Shown here one piece after another: positions 1-11,307 of a stretch of 64,000 bases of DNA (positions within the stretch are counted from its first letter, which is position 1; every line of letters begins with the position of its first letter). This DNA is from Polyporus tsugae (taxonomy: Eukaryota > Basidiomycota > Agaricomycetes > Polyporales > Polyporaceae), in contig JAHRBS010000009.1 of assembly GCA_024305745.1 (NCBI GenBank), positions 1,488,001 to 1,552,000 of the forward strand. Reading direction: 5' to 3'. The notes under the pieces were generated by a model. That model had not been told where the DNA came from. It searched no databases and saw only the letters and a program-made list of their open reading frames with translations. A program made the position numbers and the translations under genes.

Positions 1-1377
1 TCGAGGAGCGTGCACGGCTGCCGCTCGACCACGACGCGTACGACGCGCAGAGCGACCACGGGTCGAGCACCAGCAACAGTAACACGGGCCCGGCGTCTCG
101 GGGCACGTCGCCGTCGTCGCACCTCGAGGACGGCGAGTTCTTGGATGGAGACGGGGACACGTCCGTGTCGGTCTCGTTCATCGACGTCGTCGGGCGGACG
201 CGGCAGGTGCCGGTGTGGGACGACGAGTCGGACGACTTCAACAGCCTGAGCGAGGGGGACCGCGAGAAGCGGGAGCGGTGGGACGAGCGACTCGTCCTGG
301 GGGGAGGGTGGCTGTACAAGCAGGACGCAGAGATGGAGGATTTGGAGCGGGAGCGGGAGGTGGTGGGCAAGTACCTCGATGCGGTGGATGAGGTGCTGTT
401 TGGGGGCACGAAAGAGGGGCAACGGGGATGGGAGCGCGAGAAGGAGCGCGCGGCGAAAAAGGAGCAGCTGGACAGGGAGGCGCGGTCGAAGGGACGGCGA
501 GCCAGTGCTGGGGATGCAATAAGCTCCGGCGAGAGTTCGGCGCGGGCGAATCGCCGCGTTGTCTCGACTGGCATGCTGGACGCAATGCGCAGTATGGTCG
601 TGACTGAGGAGCCGGAGGAGATGGCGTCGATCGAGGAGGAAGAAGAGGTTGATGACGGCGAGCTTCCTCCTTGGGCGAAGAGGACAACATTCCCAGACGA
701 TGAATATGGTGCGTCCGTTCCGCTCGAAATAAGCCTCATGAAACTCAAGAGTTTATAGGACGCCTGCATGCTCTCCTCGTTGCCCTACTACCCGCAACAT
801 TACTACGGTTACTGCCAATGTCCTCATCGGATCACGCCGAGGTCCTCAAAGCGCTATCGTCCGGTCAAGTCCTTTGCAATGCCTACAATACCGGGGTCCG
901 CCGATCACGAAAACCATGGGGGTACGTGAGCAAGGACGCAATACACGACATCGCAGCGTTAGAAGAGGCGCAAGGTGGAGACGGCGGCGAGGGAGCGAAG
1001 CGTGGGTGGACGTTCCGTCGTACAGACAACCTACGATTATGGGCCGCGTAGGTTCCTTTCTGTGCCCAGTTGATGCGATGCACTCATGATGTTTTATGAT
1101 ACTCAGAGCCTTGAAGCTACGGTACTCGCTACCGATCGTCATGCCAAGTAGCAAACATAAGGATGGTCCCGGGACGCCCACATCAGGGGGCGGGACGCCG
1201 ATTGTCTCGCCGATAGCTTCCACAATAACCTTCCCCGCTGGGATTGCTCCTGACGGCGCCATTGTCTTCGACGCTCCGCTTGTCGCTCGCATGGAGGAGG
1301 GGTGGGAACTGATGTTAGAGAGGGTAATACTCAAGTGGATGGAGGCCGTAGTGAGCGAGCGGAGAGGAGAACGGTAG
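1..1377 (+). CDS. Conserved unknown protein, 3' part (5' end outside window)
   Basis: Three exons fit one frame: 3..708, 759..1047 and 1107..1377, joined by introns of 50 and 59 nt (donors GTGCGT and GTAGGT, acceptors TAG and CAG). The reading frame is open from the first bases, so the start lies upstream. The first exon is acidic and Ser-rich and holds a run of Glu near its end. The second carries a hydrophobic helix followed by a block reading LSSGQVLCNAYNTGVRRSRK. The third continues as AALKLRYSLPIV and ends in SERRGER. The LSSGQVLCNAYN block is faintly like the start of calponin-homology domains, but I do not assign that fold. I recognise the pattern as a conserved fungal protein of unknown role. 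The frame closing across both introns makes the model solid; the function is open. Confidence 0.7.
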
Positions 1378-1606
1378 TGCGACTTGCAGCGTGGCTATCA
1401 CTGTGGCATCAGCATCCCAGGTTTGGCTTCGCTGAAGCACCTGTACTTCTGCACACAACTTCGCTAGGATGCTCCAGCACAGTAGTTGGGAACAAGTATG
1501 TCCCAGTCATCATATAGACCATGTATTCGTAGTCCATGTTCTGCCGTGGGGCACCTGAATATGAATATATAGAGATATATATAGCAACTATATCTTGGAA
1601 CGCCAA

Positions 1607-1678
1607 TCCGATATGGTGTAACGGCTAACATTACCGCCTTTCACGCGGTAGCTCGGGGTTCGATTCCCCGTATCGGAG
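1607..1678 (+). tRNA. tRNA-Glu (UUC)
   Basis: The 72-base sequence folds as a full cloverleaf. The acceptor stem pairs TCCGATA (1607-1613) with TATCGGA (1671-1677), followed by discriminator G1678. The anticodon stem ACCGC/GCGGT encloses the loop CTTTCAC with anticodon TTC at 1640-1642. The T arm contains GGTTCGATTCC. There is no intron. It decodes GAA (and GAG by wobble) as glutamate. It lies in the gap between two protein genes; no pol III terminator was examined in detail. Confidence 0.97.
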
Positions 1679-2291
1679 TTGGAGGTTTCTTGTGGGTTTT
1701 TTGACCAACCCGTGCCGGAAGTCCCCCTGAACATTCTCCTCTGGTTGCCTATGGTATGTAGCTTGTGTATCCATACCATGTACAGCGACCGCTACATTCT
1801 AACTCCCATGCTGCCCGAGCTTGACCACCTTCATGATCGTAGAGCGCAGCACCTTCGTGGCGCTCCAGCTTCCCGGGGCCTCCGTACATCATCCCAGTCT
1901 AAGTAAGTACAACAACTCATCAAGTGCGCAAGTTCGTACACTGATGCCAGTGGCTGTGCTCTCCCCTTGACATTCCCCGATCACAACTTGGCTCCGACAG
2001 CGCCTCCAGCGAGCTCCCTTCCTGCAGACATTACTGCTCTCCCTCTCGTCGGATTCTACTTATAATTAACTTGGGGAGAGAAGAATACCCTGACTTTCCA
2101 ATGGGATACCCAACACCGGCCTTCAAACAGAAGACAGAGGCGGGAAGTGCCCAAACGGCCCCAACAAGTGCGCCATCATTCTTGTCAGCGAACTGACAAC
2201 GTGAGGGACCCGGAGAAGCCCTTCTGCACCCCACATCTGCCGCCCATTTTGCGCCTTCTGGCTGATCACCTCGATTCCACCAACGGCCACC
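1679..2291. other. Intergenic, 613 nt
   Basis: I see no coding exon here. The stretch is the space between the tRNA and the start of the next gene and presumably holds that gene's promoter. Confidence 0.5.
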
Positions 2292-4373
2292 ATGGTCGCC
2301 TTCTTCAAGGCCAACTCGGTGCCCTACCGACCCATCGTCGCAGCCCCACGCTTGTTTCCCTCCAAGTTCCTCGCTCTCCTTGGCATTTTCTTCGTCTTGG
2401 GTCTTGTGAGCTATCTTTTGCCCTTGGATTATAGGCACAGCTTCCTTCCTTCTCGCCGACCACCTGCCGGCAGTCACCGTGGGACGTGTCCGCCGCGATC
2501 GTGGGCCGCAGGCCAGTGGGTCTCCAAGCCAACACCGACGACATGGACCAATCTCACGAAGCCACAAGATGCGTACGAGTTCCTCGGCCTCGAGGGTTGC
2601 GCAAGCTCGCGCGAGCACTGGTGGCATCTCGCTGCCGATAAACCGGAGCTGTACGATCGCTTTCCAGGAGTGGCTTCATGGCAATGGTCACCGCCGTCCA
2701 ACTGCAGGGTGCGCGAGCTGGATCCAACAGCGGTTGCGAAGGACCTTGTTGAGCAGGGTGCCTGGCTGCTCATCGGTGGTGAGCACAATGTATTTCGTAT
2801 ATCTTGATCCTTTACTGCATTGTACGCTGCCGGTGGGCAGGTGCTCTGCGGAGGTTCCTGCAACCGACTCCGTTGACGCTCTACGGTCGTTTGACGGTGC
2901 AACCATTACAGTCATTTGCATGTTGCCGCGCCGGTGGAAGCTATTTGGGCGTATTTGTTTCGCCGCCGATTAACGGCTGTGGGCGGTCATCCGGGAGGAG
3001 AGGCACTCCCCAAGGACAAGGCATCCCTCACTTTACCTTGATCGGCTCGAGATTGTATGAGCATGCCCTTCTAGCTTCATTCCGCAACCTCCGACAGGAG
3101 ACGGGGGCAGAAATCCCTCGACGGCAGTGGTGGATTCGCAATGCTCGGTCCTGAACACGCAGGCAGTCGCAGGCCTATGGCGCTGCAAATAGGCTCGACG
3201 CGCGAATGTCGACCATAATTTGATATGTAATTGAATGTAGCCCGGTTGTGGATCCACATTCTATGCGGACGGACTGGGTGAGACTAATTGAACTGATATT
3301 TTCTCTTGGCGTGTCTAGATTCCGTGGCTGAAAATCACTTCTTCTCGCTGTCGTGTCTGCTCTACTCGCACGTCCGTGCGACCCCAGACTACAACAAGCA
3401 GGACTATGGACGCTCTCATCCGCAAAATCTATACCTTGACAAGTCGTCTCCTCTCGTCTCGATGATAAGATTCCCACCCGGGTTCGACATCGAGAAGACG
3501 CCACTTGTGACATTCCGCCGGATAGATCTCCTCATGTCCCAGTCTCAGCTCGACCATCTCTATCATGGATTGCATCCAGACTCCAAGTACGTCCGCGCAA
3601 ACGAGAGCCTATTCAGCGATGAGGCGACGTGGACCCTCTCTCCTGCCGACTACATTAAGGTCTTCACGTCGCCGCTCCCTGAAGGCAACTACGCGACGAT
3701 GGTCGTCAGCACCGGCGGCCACTGGACGACGTCGCTCTTCAGCGGGCTCAAGGACGCAAGCATGTACAACGATGGCATCCAGAACGTGCTCGACTTCTTC
3801 AGCGAGGCCATGGACACCTGGGCGCGGCAGGTACAGACGATGCTCGACGACGCCGAGCAGGCGGATTGGGAGAAGCGACGCACTCAGGTCGGCCGCCCCG
3901 GCGCACGGCGTCCGCTGGAGCGGCGGATCGTCGTCCGCGCGTACCTTCCTGGCCACGAAGACTGTCACAGCTACAGGGCGCCGACGACGTCGTACGAAAA
4001 GGGCCGTTGGGGCTGGTACAACTGGAACGAGATCGGGAAGTACAACGACGCGTTCGAGGTGCGTTTCGTTGGCACGTCCGCGTCCCCCTCTGACGTGATT
4101 CTGTGCTCGCAGGCGGTCCTGAAGGCAGGAAAGTACCCCGGCATCCACTTCCTCCCGATCGACCGGCCAGCGCTCCTCCGGCCCGACGCCCACGCGACAG
4201 GAGACTGTCTGCACATCATGTCTGGGGCGGGTGTGCTCGAGGGCTGGACGCACTACATCTGGCACTACGTCACTCGTGAGCTGCCCGAGCGCACTCGGGG
4301 GCCTGCGGGCGACCTCTGCGCTGACCCCAAAGGAGTGGCGCGGGGTACGCGTTTTTTGTGCTCTGACTCGTAG
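2292..4373 (+). CDS. Membrane-anchored Cas1/PMR5-like SGNH acyltransferase/esterase
   Basis: Exons 2292..2778, 3319..4058 and 4113..4373 give 495 residues. Residues about 24-46 form one hydrophobic anchor after a short basic N terminus, as in type II Golgi proteins. The first splice creates the block LLIGDSVAENHFF (GDS near 162-164), and DCLH lies near 440-443; these match the GDS and DxxH catalytic motifs of the PMR5/Cas1p (PC-esterase) family, whose known members O-acetylate glycans or polysaccharides. The acceptor sugar cannot be told from sequence. The second intron (54 nt) has a CTGAC branch site and no stop, so its retention would keep the frame. The first intron is 540 nt, some ten times the usual size here, and splits the GDS codons. 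The start is the first ATG before the anchor. Confidence 0.8.
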
Positions 4374-5919
4374 CTCGTCGACTAGCTGCCGCACGACCTC
4401 GGTTTCGACAGTCCTTGTCGGACCTTACGACCTCAACGCTCGGAAGCTGTCGTTACAATTGTAAACCACACGTCACGCAGGTCCTCCTGCATACCGATAA
4501 ATGTATGTAGGTCTGCTTATACCTCTGCATACCCACCTCGCCATCTTCCTCTCTACATCCGCTCCGAGTCATTGCCACGCTCTCTTCGTCCATCATCGAC
4601 ATACAGTTCACGCCAGCATTGCCCCCTTTGTCACCCTCGATGACTCCTGGTCTCCCATACAATGAGGTCACTCACGCCAACATTCCAATATTTCGGTACT
4701 TACTAACGCTAACCAAGAACTTACCCGTATCCCTTAGAGTACGGACCTTACTCCTCCGCCGAAACGTCTGCTTCGTAATTCCATTCCCCTGGGGCATCTT
4801 GTCGATAACGGTCGTCTCTTTGGGTCTTTGAGTCTTTGCTATTCACGTATGTTACACCACGTCGAAGTAGAATGAAGTCTGGACTGTATATTATTGATAG
4901 TATTGTATATCGGTCATTCGTTCGTTTCGAGGACCTCCCTCCTCCATTCAAGTCGGGACGTAATGCTCATGCTATGGAGCCCGGGCTCAATACAGCGTTT
5001 GCTTGGGAGCGGCGTCCACTCTTTCCTACACATGTACAGGAGCACGTCCGTTTCCCTTCTCTTCGACAGCGATCGCCCTTTCCCACATAGCCGGCATCCA
5101 AGTTGTTCATGTTGGTCGTGGAGCGTCGACTCTCCTCCCGCACGCTCGATGCCAATCCTCCCCCTGATGGGATAGAGCTCCAAGCGCAGGAGCAAACCGA
5201 GGACGTAGCCGGCCACTGGCAGTCTCCTTCGTCTCGCACGACACGAGCCCTTGGACCCCATCAGCGCCGCATCTAGTACCTCTTTACCTTCGCCTTCGTC
5301 GTCCGGGAACTGGTGTTGGGACCCCACCTTGGCTATGCAGCGACGGGACCTCCTAATGGTCCCGGCGAACTGACCATTCCGTCCCTTCCCGCGGTGACGA
5401 TGCAATCCCTGGAGTTGCTTGGGAAAGGTAGGGGGTATGCGTTCTTCGTACGCGAGATTAACCATGCACACACGACTACGGCTCCAACAGCTCTCGCTCT
5501 GGCGACGACGCTACTCATACCGTCCTTCCAATCGCACCATGCAAACGACACATCCTCATCTTTGCCGCAGCGTCTCCATCGGCCGCAATGCTCTCTTACG
5601 GCCTGACAAAACTCTGTCAAATCGTCCGGATCTCGGCTCATCGACATGTTAGGATGGCATGTTCGTCTACGCCACGATGGTCGTGAGCCTGGTACCGGTG
5701 TTGATATCCCGTTCGCGGACCGCGGCAAGAACGAGGGTATTCAGGACGATCCTTCTCATGGCAGCTGGGGCTTTGCTGCTGCCAATGGCAGAGATGACTC
5801 GGCTTGCTGTGTCTATCCCAGGCTCTGGGCGGGAGCCGTGAGTTTGCGTATCGTAGTAGAGGTTACGTAGATGATCTCTTACGATGACATTTGACTAAGA
5901 GTACAATGGCCTCGGCCTA
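4374..5919. other. Intergenic, 1.5 kb, no confident gene
   Basis: Open stretches of 60-185 codons exist on both strands (for example 4914..5471 minus and 5659..5841 plus). None shows a known motif, a convincing start or consistent splice sites. The plus-strand piece at 5659..5841 is hydrophobic and could be a remnant of a membrane protein, but I cannot support that. Confidence 0.4.
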
Positions 5920-7469
5920 CTAGTTCCAACGCATGCGGCCCGAAAATTCATCGTCATCTTGGCCAAGGTCCGGCCACTGCCAAGCCTCGTCGGCGGAGAT
6001 GCTGCAGGTGAGGATCAAAGAGGGAGCCGCCTCCGATGCCCAGCGTGTAAACGCCTTCAGCGCGTCGCTCACCGCCGACTTGTTGGCAAGCCGAGCAGTA
6101 ACCGGATTGGCGAAGAGGAGGTGAAGTTCGGCCAATCCGGCCGGGAGTGGCGGGAAGGACGACTTCAAGAGGGAGTGGAACCGTTCCTGTAGCGTCGTAG
6201 TGAGTCCTCCCAGTACAAGAGAGTGGGAGTCTGGACATACCAAGGTTTCTTCGGAAAGCCGATTGCACCAGAAGCTCCATGCGAGGGAGATGTTCAGGTC
6301 GATACGTGGAGGTGTGTGGGTCTGGAGGGTGCGTAACGTGGCAAACACCTGTGGGATGTTACCTATTGTGGTGCTGAGATAGAGGTGGCGTGGGCGGGTG
6401 TCTTCCAAAACCTCGCGCAGGGTTGGGAGGTCGTCAGCCTCGATGTGTTGCCAAAGACGGAGTGTCAAAAGAGGGTGGTCAAGGGCTAATGCGTACACTG
6501 CGAAAAGCCCTCCTGAGCATTCGACGAGCGACAACATCGACGGCAACACACCATCTCGAGGTTGCGATCTCCAGGCTCGGCTGCGCTCGCGAGATTGAAT
6601 AACGCGTTCGAGGGTTGTGCCCGTTGGTGATTGATATCGATGAGGCGTTCCAGGAAGGTCGAGGGGGATGAGTTTGAGGTGGGTAATGCCCGGGAATGCC
6701 CGGGCGAACGCGGGGCTGGCAAGAAGTGCAGGGACCAAGTCGCGGTACACGATGCCAAAAGTCCGCACGCGAGGGAAGTGGCAACATCCGTCATCAATTA
6801 GGAGGGAAAGAACCCGGAGGGATGGTTCCGAGTTGATCTGCAGTGTCTGGAGTGTGTCTGAGAAAGGTTTCAACGTCGACAAAACGTCAAAAGGCCACTC
6901 GATGGGGACATCGACTGCGATCGATATGGACTTGAGTTTGGATGGAAGAGACTTGATTGCGGCGGCACTTGTTCTCTGTACTTGGAGTGCGACCAGGTTT
7001 TTGAACGTCTTCAACCTGACAAGCGCCTCGCGCAAGAGAGGAAGTACGCGGTCTCCCAGCAAAGCTTCCGCATGATGCAGAATCAAGGTCTCCAGCGCAA
7101 GCGAGGGGTGTCCCAGAAGAACGCACAGCCGCATCTGGGCGAAGGGATTCACGGGGGATTGAATGGACAAACCCAGTTTTCGCATGTACGCAAATCGTGA
7201 GGGGTCTTTGGTTAGCATGAAGTCCGCGAAGAGCATGATTTGTTGCGCCGAATCAAGCTCAACTCCATCGTGGAGGAGGTGCCTGGGTCCCTCCGTATAG
7301 AGAGCGTGGCATGACTTCATGAGCGCCGAAATAGTTGAGTGTTGGGATGTGGCCAAGACGTTGCACATGACGTCGAAGGGGAGTCTCCAGACTCCATTGA
7401 TCTAGAGAGACATATCAGAACAAGCTAGATCTATAGCATCGATGGGGTGCGTACCATTGGGTTAGTCAT
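5920..7469 (-). CDS. F-box-like / leucine-rich unknown protein
   Basis: Two exons, complement(5920..7401, 7455..7469), give 498 residues. The first exon is only 15 nt and encodes MTNPM; the 53-nt intron (GTACGC donor, CTAG acceptor) joins it in frame to INGVWRLPFDVMCNVLA. That start, a short proline-containing helix followed by repeated Leu/Ser helices, is typical of the many basidiomycete proteins annotated as F-box-like, where an N-terminal Skp1-binding helix is followed by degenerate leucine-rich repeats. The remainder is leucine-rich throughout, with no catalytic motif. A role as substrate adaptor for an SCF ubiquitin ligase is inferred from family only. No frame break was found. Confidence 0.65.
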
Positions 7470-7548
7470 TTGAGTATAGATGTCCTAGAGGGTGGTGGAG
7501 AGCGCAGGGTACTAGGGAAACATCTAGACTCTAGAAGAAAGTTAAGGT

Positions 7549-7932
7549 TCACGAGCCACGTGGCTGCGCTACCATACCCAAATTGAACAATACTGCAACG
7601 ACAATGAGTGTCATAGACCACCGAATGAAACCTACGGCGAGTAGACGGGCGAATGTGCGCAGGATGAGGGCCATACAACGAAAATCGCGCGTGGCTGTGG
7701 TGGAACCGAATGGATCGTCTACAATACACCTGTCCCGTGTGCAGAGGACATTTGCGGACCAATAGATAGCATCAAATATTGGCAGACGGCGACGCGCTAT
7801 GACAATAATACAGGGAGTAGTTAAGACAAGGATTGTGAGAATTAATACAAGTTTTACATACCGTACTGGCGACCTCGCTATGATTGAGCCTTCAAGTGTT
7901 GATTGAGACACGTCGTCAATGGGTGCATGCAT
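7549..7932 (-). CDS. Possible small membrane protein (weak)
   Basis: An open frame of 127 codons starts with MHAPIDD. It contains two hydrophobic stretches long enough to cross a membrane, one centred on LILTILVLTTPCIIVIA and one on MTLIVVAVLFNLGMV. It lies on the same strand just downstream of F-box copy A, whose last exon ends at 8030. No family is recognised. It may be a real small gene or chance; the absence of introns gives no extra support. Confidence 0.25.
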   Translation of the reverse strand: MHAPIDDVSQSTLEGSIIARSPVRYVKLVLILTILVLTTPCIIVIARRRLPIFDAIYWSANVLCTRDRCIVDDPFGSTTATRDFRCMALILRTFARLLAVGFIRWSMTLIVVAVLFNLGMVAQPRGS

Positions 7933-8029
7933 GGTATTAGGAATTTGAAACGAAGCGTAGCGTAACCGAGAAGCTGGAAAACGAGAACCCACAAGGCTCG
8001 TTAAAGCCACTCTCGAACGTCCGTACCAT

Positions 8030-10823
8030 TCAAATGTTGACAAAAAGAATATCCCTCTTCTCGAACTCTTTGCCATGACTGTAAGTGCACGTGTCCAACG
8101 TCAGCCCATACCACTCATTTTGCCCGTAAAGGTGCACTGCGCACGCACCAGCTCTGCAAATGCCACACGATCTCCTCCGCCCGCGCAGGCAGCTGGATGA
8201 CCGGCAAACGCCTATGGACCTGCCACGACGTCTTCCTCGTCAAGCCCTTGCATATCCGACACACCGGGGCCACCCCCAGCTCCGGGCGGGTAGCGAGCTT
8301 CGTCTCGATCTGCGTGCGCACCGAGTCGCTGATGGTGGTGCGCATGGATGCCGGGGTGGTGTCTGCGCCCTTGGGGAGGAACTTTAGGCAGCAGCCATCA
8401 CCCGCGTCGAGCGGATGGTTGTCGCAGAGGACGTAGTTGGGGTTGTGCTTCCCGCGGAGTTGCTTCCTGTGACACGTTGAGGATCAGCTGGAATTGGACC
8501 TAAGAACAAGAACAGAGGAGCCTGACGCACATCTCGGTCGCACGCACGCCATGCTCATGCGTCTGCTGCAGAAGATGAAAGAGCTGTGACGAGCGCGCAC
8601 GCGTTGAGTATTCACACATCACAAGTACCAGTGGTAGCTCACGACACCCGGGGGACTAGCACTCACCAGCTTACCCCAGCTCATCTGCGCGGGCAACGGT
8701 ATCCCGGGGTGTTCGCACGCACAAAACAGCCGTCCGTCCCTCGTCCACCCATCCAGCACCGACCGTGGAGTGTCGAGCGGGATCCCGACGGCCTCCAGCG
8801 CGCACTTCCCGACCGATGGCACCGAGTGCTCTGACCAGGGCCAAAAGCTCGGGACCCGCACCCTATGATCCCTATCCCACTGGTAATCCTCTTCTCCATA
8901 GAGCCACGGGTTATCTGGGTGCGCCTCCCGCCAGTGTGCGTGCAGCTGCTCGAACGTGAGGTGCGCGCAGCCGTCGCCAATGGGGTCACACTTCCAGATG
9001 CACTCGAAGTACGCGCAGTAACGCTGGAGGACGTCTTCCGCCGGGACGTCTTTGAGCTCCCCGCACAATGAATGGTGGCACAGGACATCAGCGAGCTCGC
9101 GTTTGGCACGCGTCTTGTACTCTTCCGCATCGGCGAGCATCTGCTCAGTGAGGGCGAGGAATGCCTCCCGTGGAATATCACCTTGCGCGTCGTTCGCTTG
9201 GGCAAGGGCGACGAGGCTCGGCAACCCACGAGCATCGCAGAGGTTTGGCATAAGGCTGCGCTCCATATCGGTGAGGTTCTCTTCGATGTATTCATCGTAC
9301 CACTGGACGATGACCTCCAGACGATCATCGACGCGGTCCTCGAACACTTCTTGAGTTCTGCGGTCCTTCTCGATGGCCAGTTGCTCCTCGAGCTTCGGAC
9401 GAACATTGTTCCAAACTGGGCCAATCGTCAAAACAGAACCGCAGACTGAGGAGGACGGTAACGTACTACGGTCCGTCAGCACCTTGGGTTGGTCCACCAA
9501 CTTGTCCCAAGCCTCCTCGCCCTCGGGGAAGTCGTCCTCCGTGTAACCTAGCTCCTGCAACCGCTCGGTAATTCTATCAGAGGAGACTGAGTGTCACGCT
9601 TCTTAGAGCGAAGCCGCAGTGCTTACTTGGACTTTCGATCCAACGTGATCTGCATGTTAGTCAACTCTTTCGTCAAGCTCTTTTCCTTGAGCCATGCGAG
9701 GATCATTACTGCGTACTGCAACATGCTCGTCAGAGCCGAACGGGGATCAATGCACGATAACGCACCTCATGTGTCACAGTGACGGCTAACAAGGTCTCTT
9801 CCACGAAATGCGATGCAGCTTCGCCATCTTTCCGTTGCAAAGTGGTGTACTTATCGATCATAGCACGGACGTGGGCAGCATAATACTTTTGGGCAGCGGT
9901 GCGGGTCTCCTGTAAGGCAAACCTCTGTGCTTTCTTGTAGTCTGGGGGAGGGGGTGAGAATTCTGATATGTCAACGGAGCATGCAGTCGGGTTATACCTG
10001 ATCCAGTTTCGCATGAGAAGAGAGTAAGCGTTTGGAAGAAGTCCACCTGGTCTGGTCCGAGGATCGCTGATCCTTTGAGAATGCTGAGATAACCGGCGAA
10101 AGCCATCAATAATGGCCCACCGCGCACATATGCAGTTCAAAGTACTCACTTTGCCTTGTAACAGGACTTGCAGAGCCTCAGACGAATTGCGTAGTCTACC
10201 CATCTCGCGCGATCTATACCACACAACTACCGGGAGTCACGGTCAAGCAAATCATCGGAAGCCGATCTTCGGAACAAGGACTCACGAAGCAATAATGATC
10301 AAACAGAAGCGCCGCATGCAACGGCTCGCTCATGTTCCTTGGACACGATGGAAGGCTGTCCACATTAGCAAGAGAAGCGAGCCAGGCCGATCTACTGCTC
10401 TTGGCGAGCACGGTCGACCGCAACAGTTTGGATGTGCGTGCGAGATTCAGCATGTCTAAAGGGTGAAGGTGTGCAGCAACCTAGGGGGCAAGCTGACTTG
10501 GCGGAACATGATAGAAGCAACGGTGGCCGGGGCGCACCTGGAAGAAGACGTCGAGGGGCATGTTCATGAGCCCCGAAAGCGAGCCGTCAGTTTGACGTTC
10601 CTTGCCCTTGCGCTTCGGGACCGTGCCGGCTCCTGAGGGACGAGGACTGTTACTACGGCTTTTGCGAGCCCGCTTTCTGGGCGGTTGGGCACCTGTGTTG
10701 TGCGTTTTATTCGGGTTCACAAGAACATATCCGCATATACTCACCTCCTGCACCTGCGAGCGCATCCGAGTCTTGGACTTCTTCCGCGACAGGTGAGTCG
10801 TCGGCCTGTTGAGATTCAGGCAT
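8030..10823 (-). CDS. F-box protein, tandem family copy A (intact)
   Basis: Twelve exons close in one frame: complement(8030..8078, 8149..8466, 8531..8583, 8667..9415, 9467..9573, 9627..9715, 9766..9941, 9998..10083, 10150..10226, 10286..10480, 10538..10692, 10745..10823), 710 residues. Residues about 28-60 are basic with RKRARK and KRKGK, a likely nuclear signal. The F-box follows from about 70 (MPLDVFFQ, VAAHLHPLDMLNLART). Next come RARWVDYAIRLRLCKSCYKAK-type residues with a CxxC pair, a helical middle region, a C2H2-like segment near 464-487 (CDPIGDGC then HWREAH), and a CRICKGL motif near 658. F-box proteins bring substrates to Skp1-cullin ubiquitin ligases; the target is unknown. Copies B-D share every intron position. 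All splice sites are GT-AG. Confidence 0.85.
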
Positions 10824-11307
10824 TCCAGATCTTTGAAGTGCAGGTGCGATCTACGTCGCGGACGTTAGGTAGAGGGTAGAAGTACGGGAGAAAGATGTGT
10901 GACGCGGCGGAGGGCATCGAAGGCGGAAGCTGCGGAACGCGTCGTCGCGACGCGTCAAGACCTGCCCTAAACGGCAGCACCCGCAAGCGCTCGTCCGGAT
11001 GATTTGTCGGCATTTGCCGTGTTCATGAAGCGCCTTTGCTGACCTGCCAAGCAACCATCTCTGACCACCACATATATCCAGTCTGTCCATTATACAATTG
11101 GACGCAATCTCCGAATTCACTGTTTACACGGGTGGTAAATAGCTTGTAAATTAGTACTCTAAATCTGAAAAGAGTTGAAGAAAGGTATCGCATCTGGCCG
11201 CTGCTTGTGGACAAGGGTCACTGACGTACGCCTTCTCGGACCAGATTTCCAAAAATCGATGCCTCGACGTGTTATTGCATGGTGCCGTAGTCGCATCATC
11301 ACCGAGC
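10824..11307. other. Intergenic, promoter side of F-box A
   Basis: No coding exon. The part next to the F-box start holds two ACGCGT palindromes (separate entry) followed by the shared string CCTGCCCTAAA; the distal part shows nothing I can name. Confidence 0.5.
10937..10955 (-). promoter_or_regulatory. Two ACGCGT boxes upstream of F-box A
   Basis: ACGCGT occurs at 10937-10942 and 10950-10955, about 115-130 bases upstream of the copy A start codon, and is followed on the plus strand by the string CCTGCCCTAAA. Copies B and C have one ACGCGT each at nearly the same distance. ACGCGT is the MluI cell-cycle box bound by MBF in yeasts. That this site binds MBF here is inference. Confidence 0.45.

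Noticed and set aside
4914..5471. 185-codon minus-strand open frame
   Set aside because: No motif, Cys/Arg-rich composition typical of a shadow frame in GC-rich DNA, and no supporting splice sites.
7549..8076. 175-codon frame starting MAKSSRRG
   Set aside because: Its first 16 codons overlap, in another frame, the last exon of F-box copy A (HGKEFEKRDILF), so that start is an artefact. Only the part from 7932 is kept as a weak candidate.
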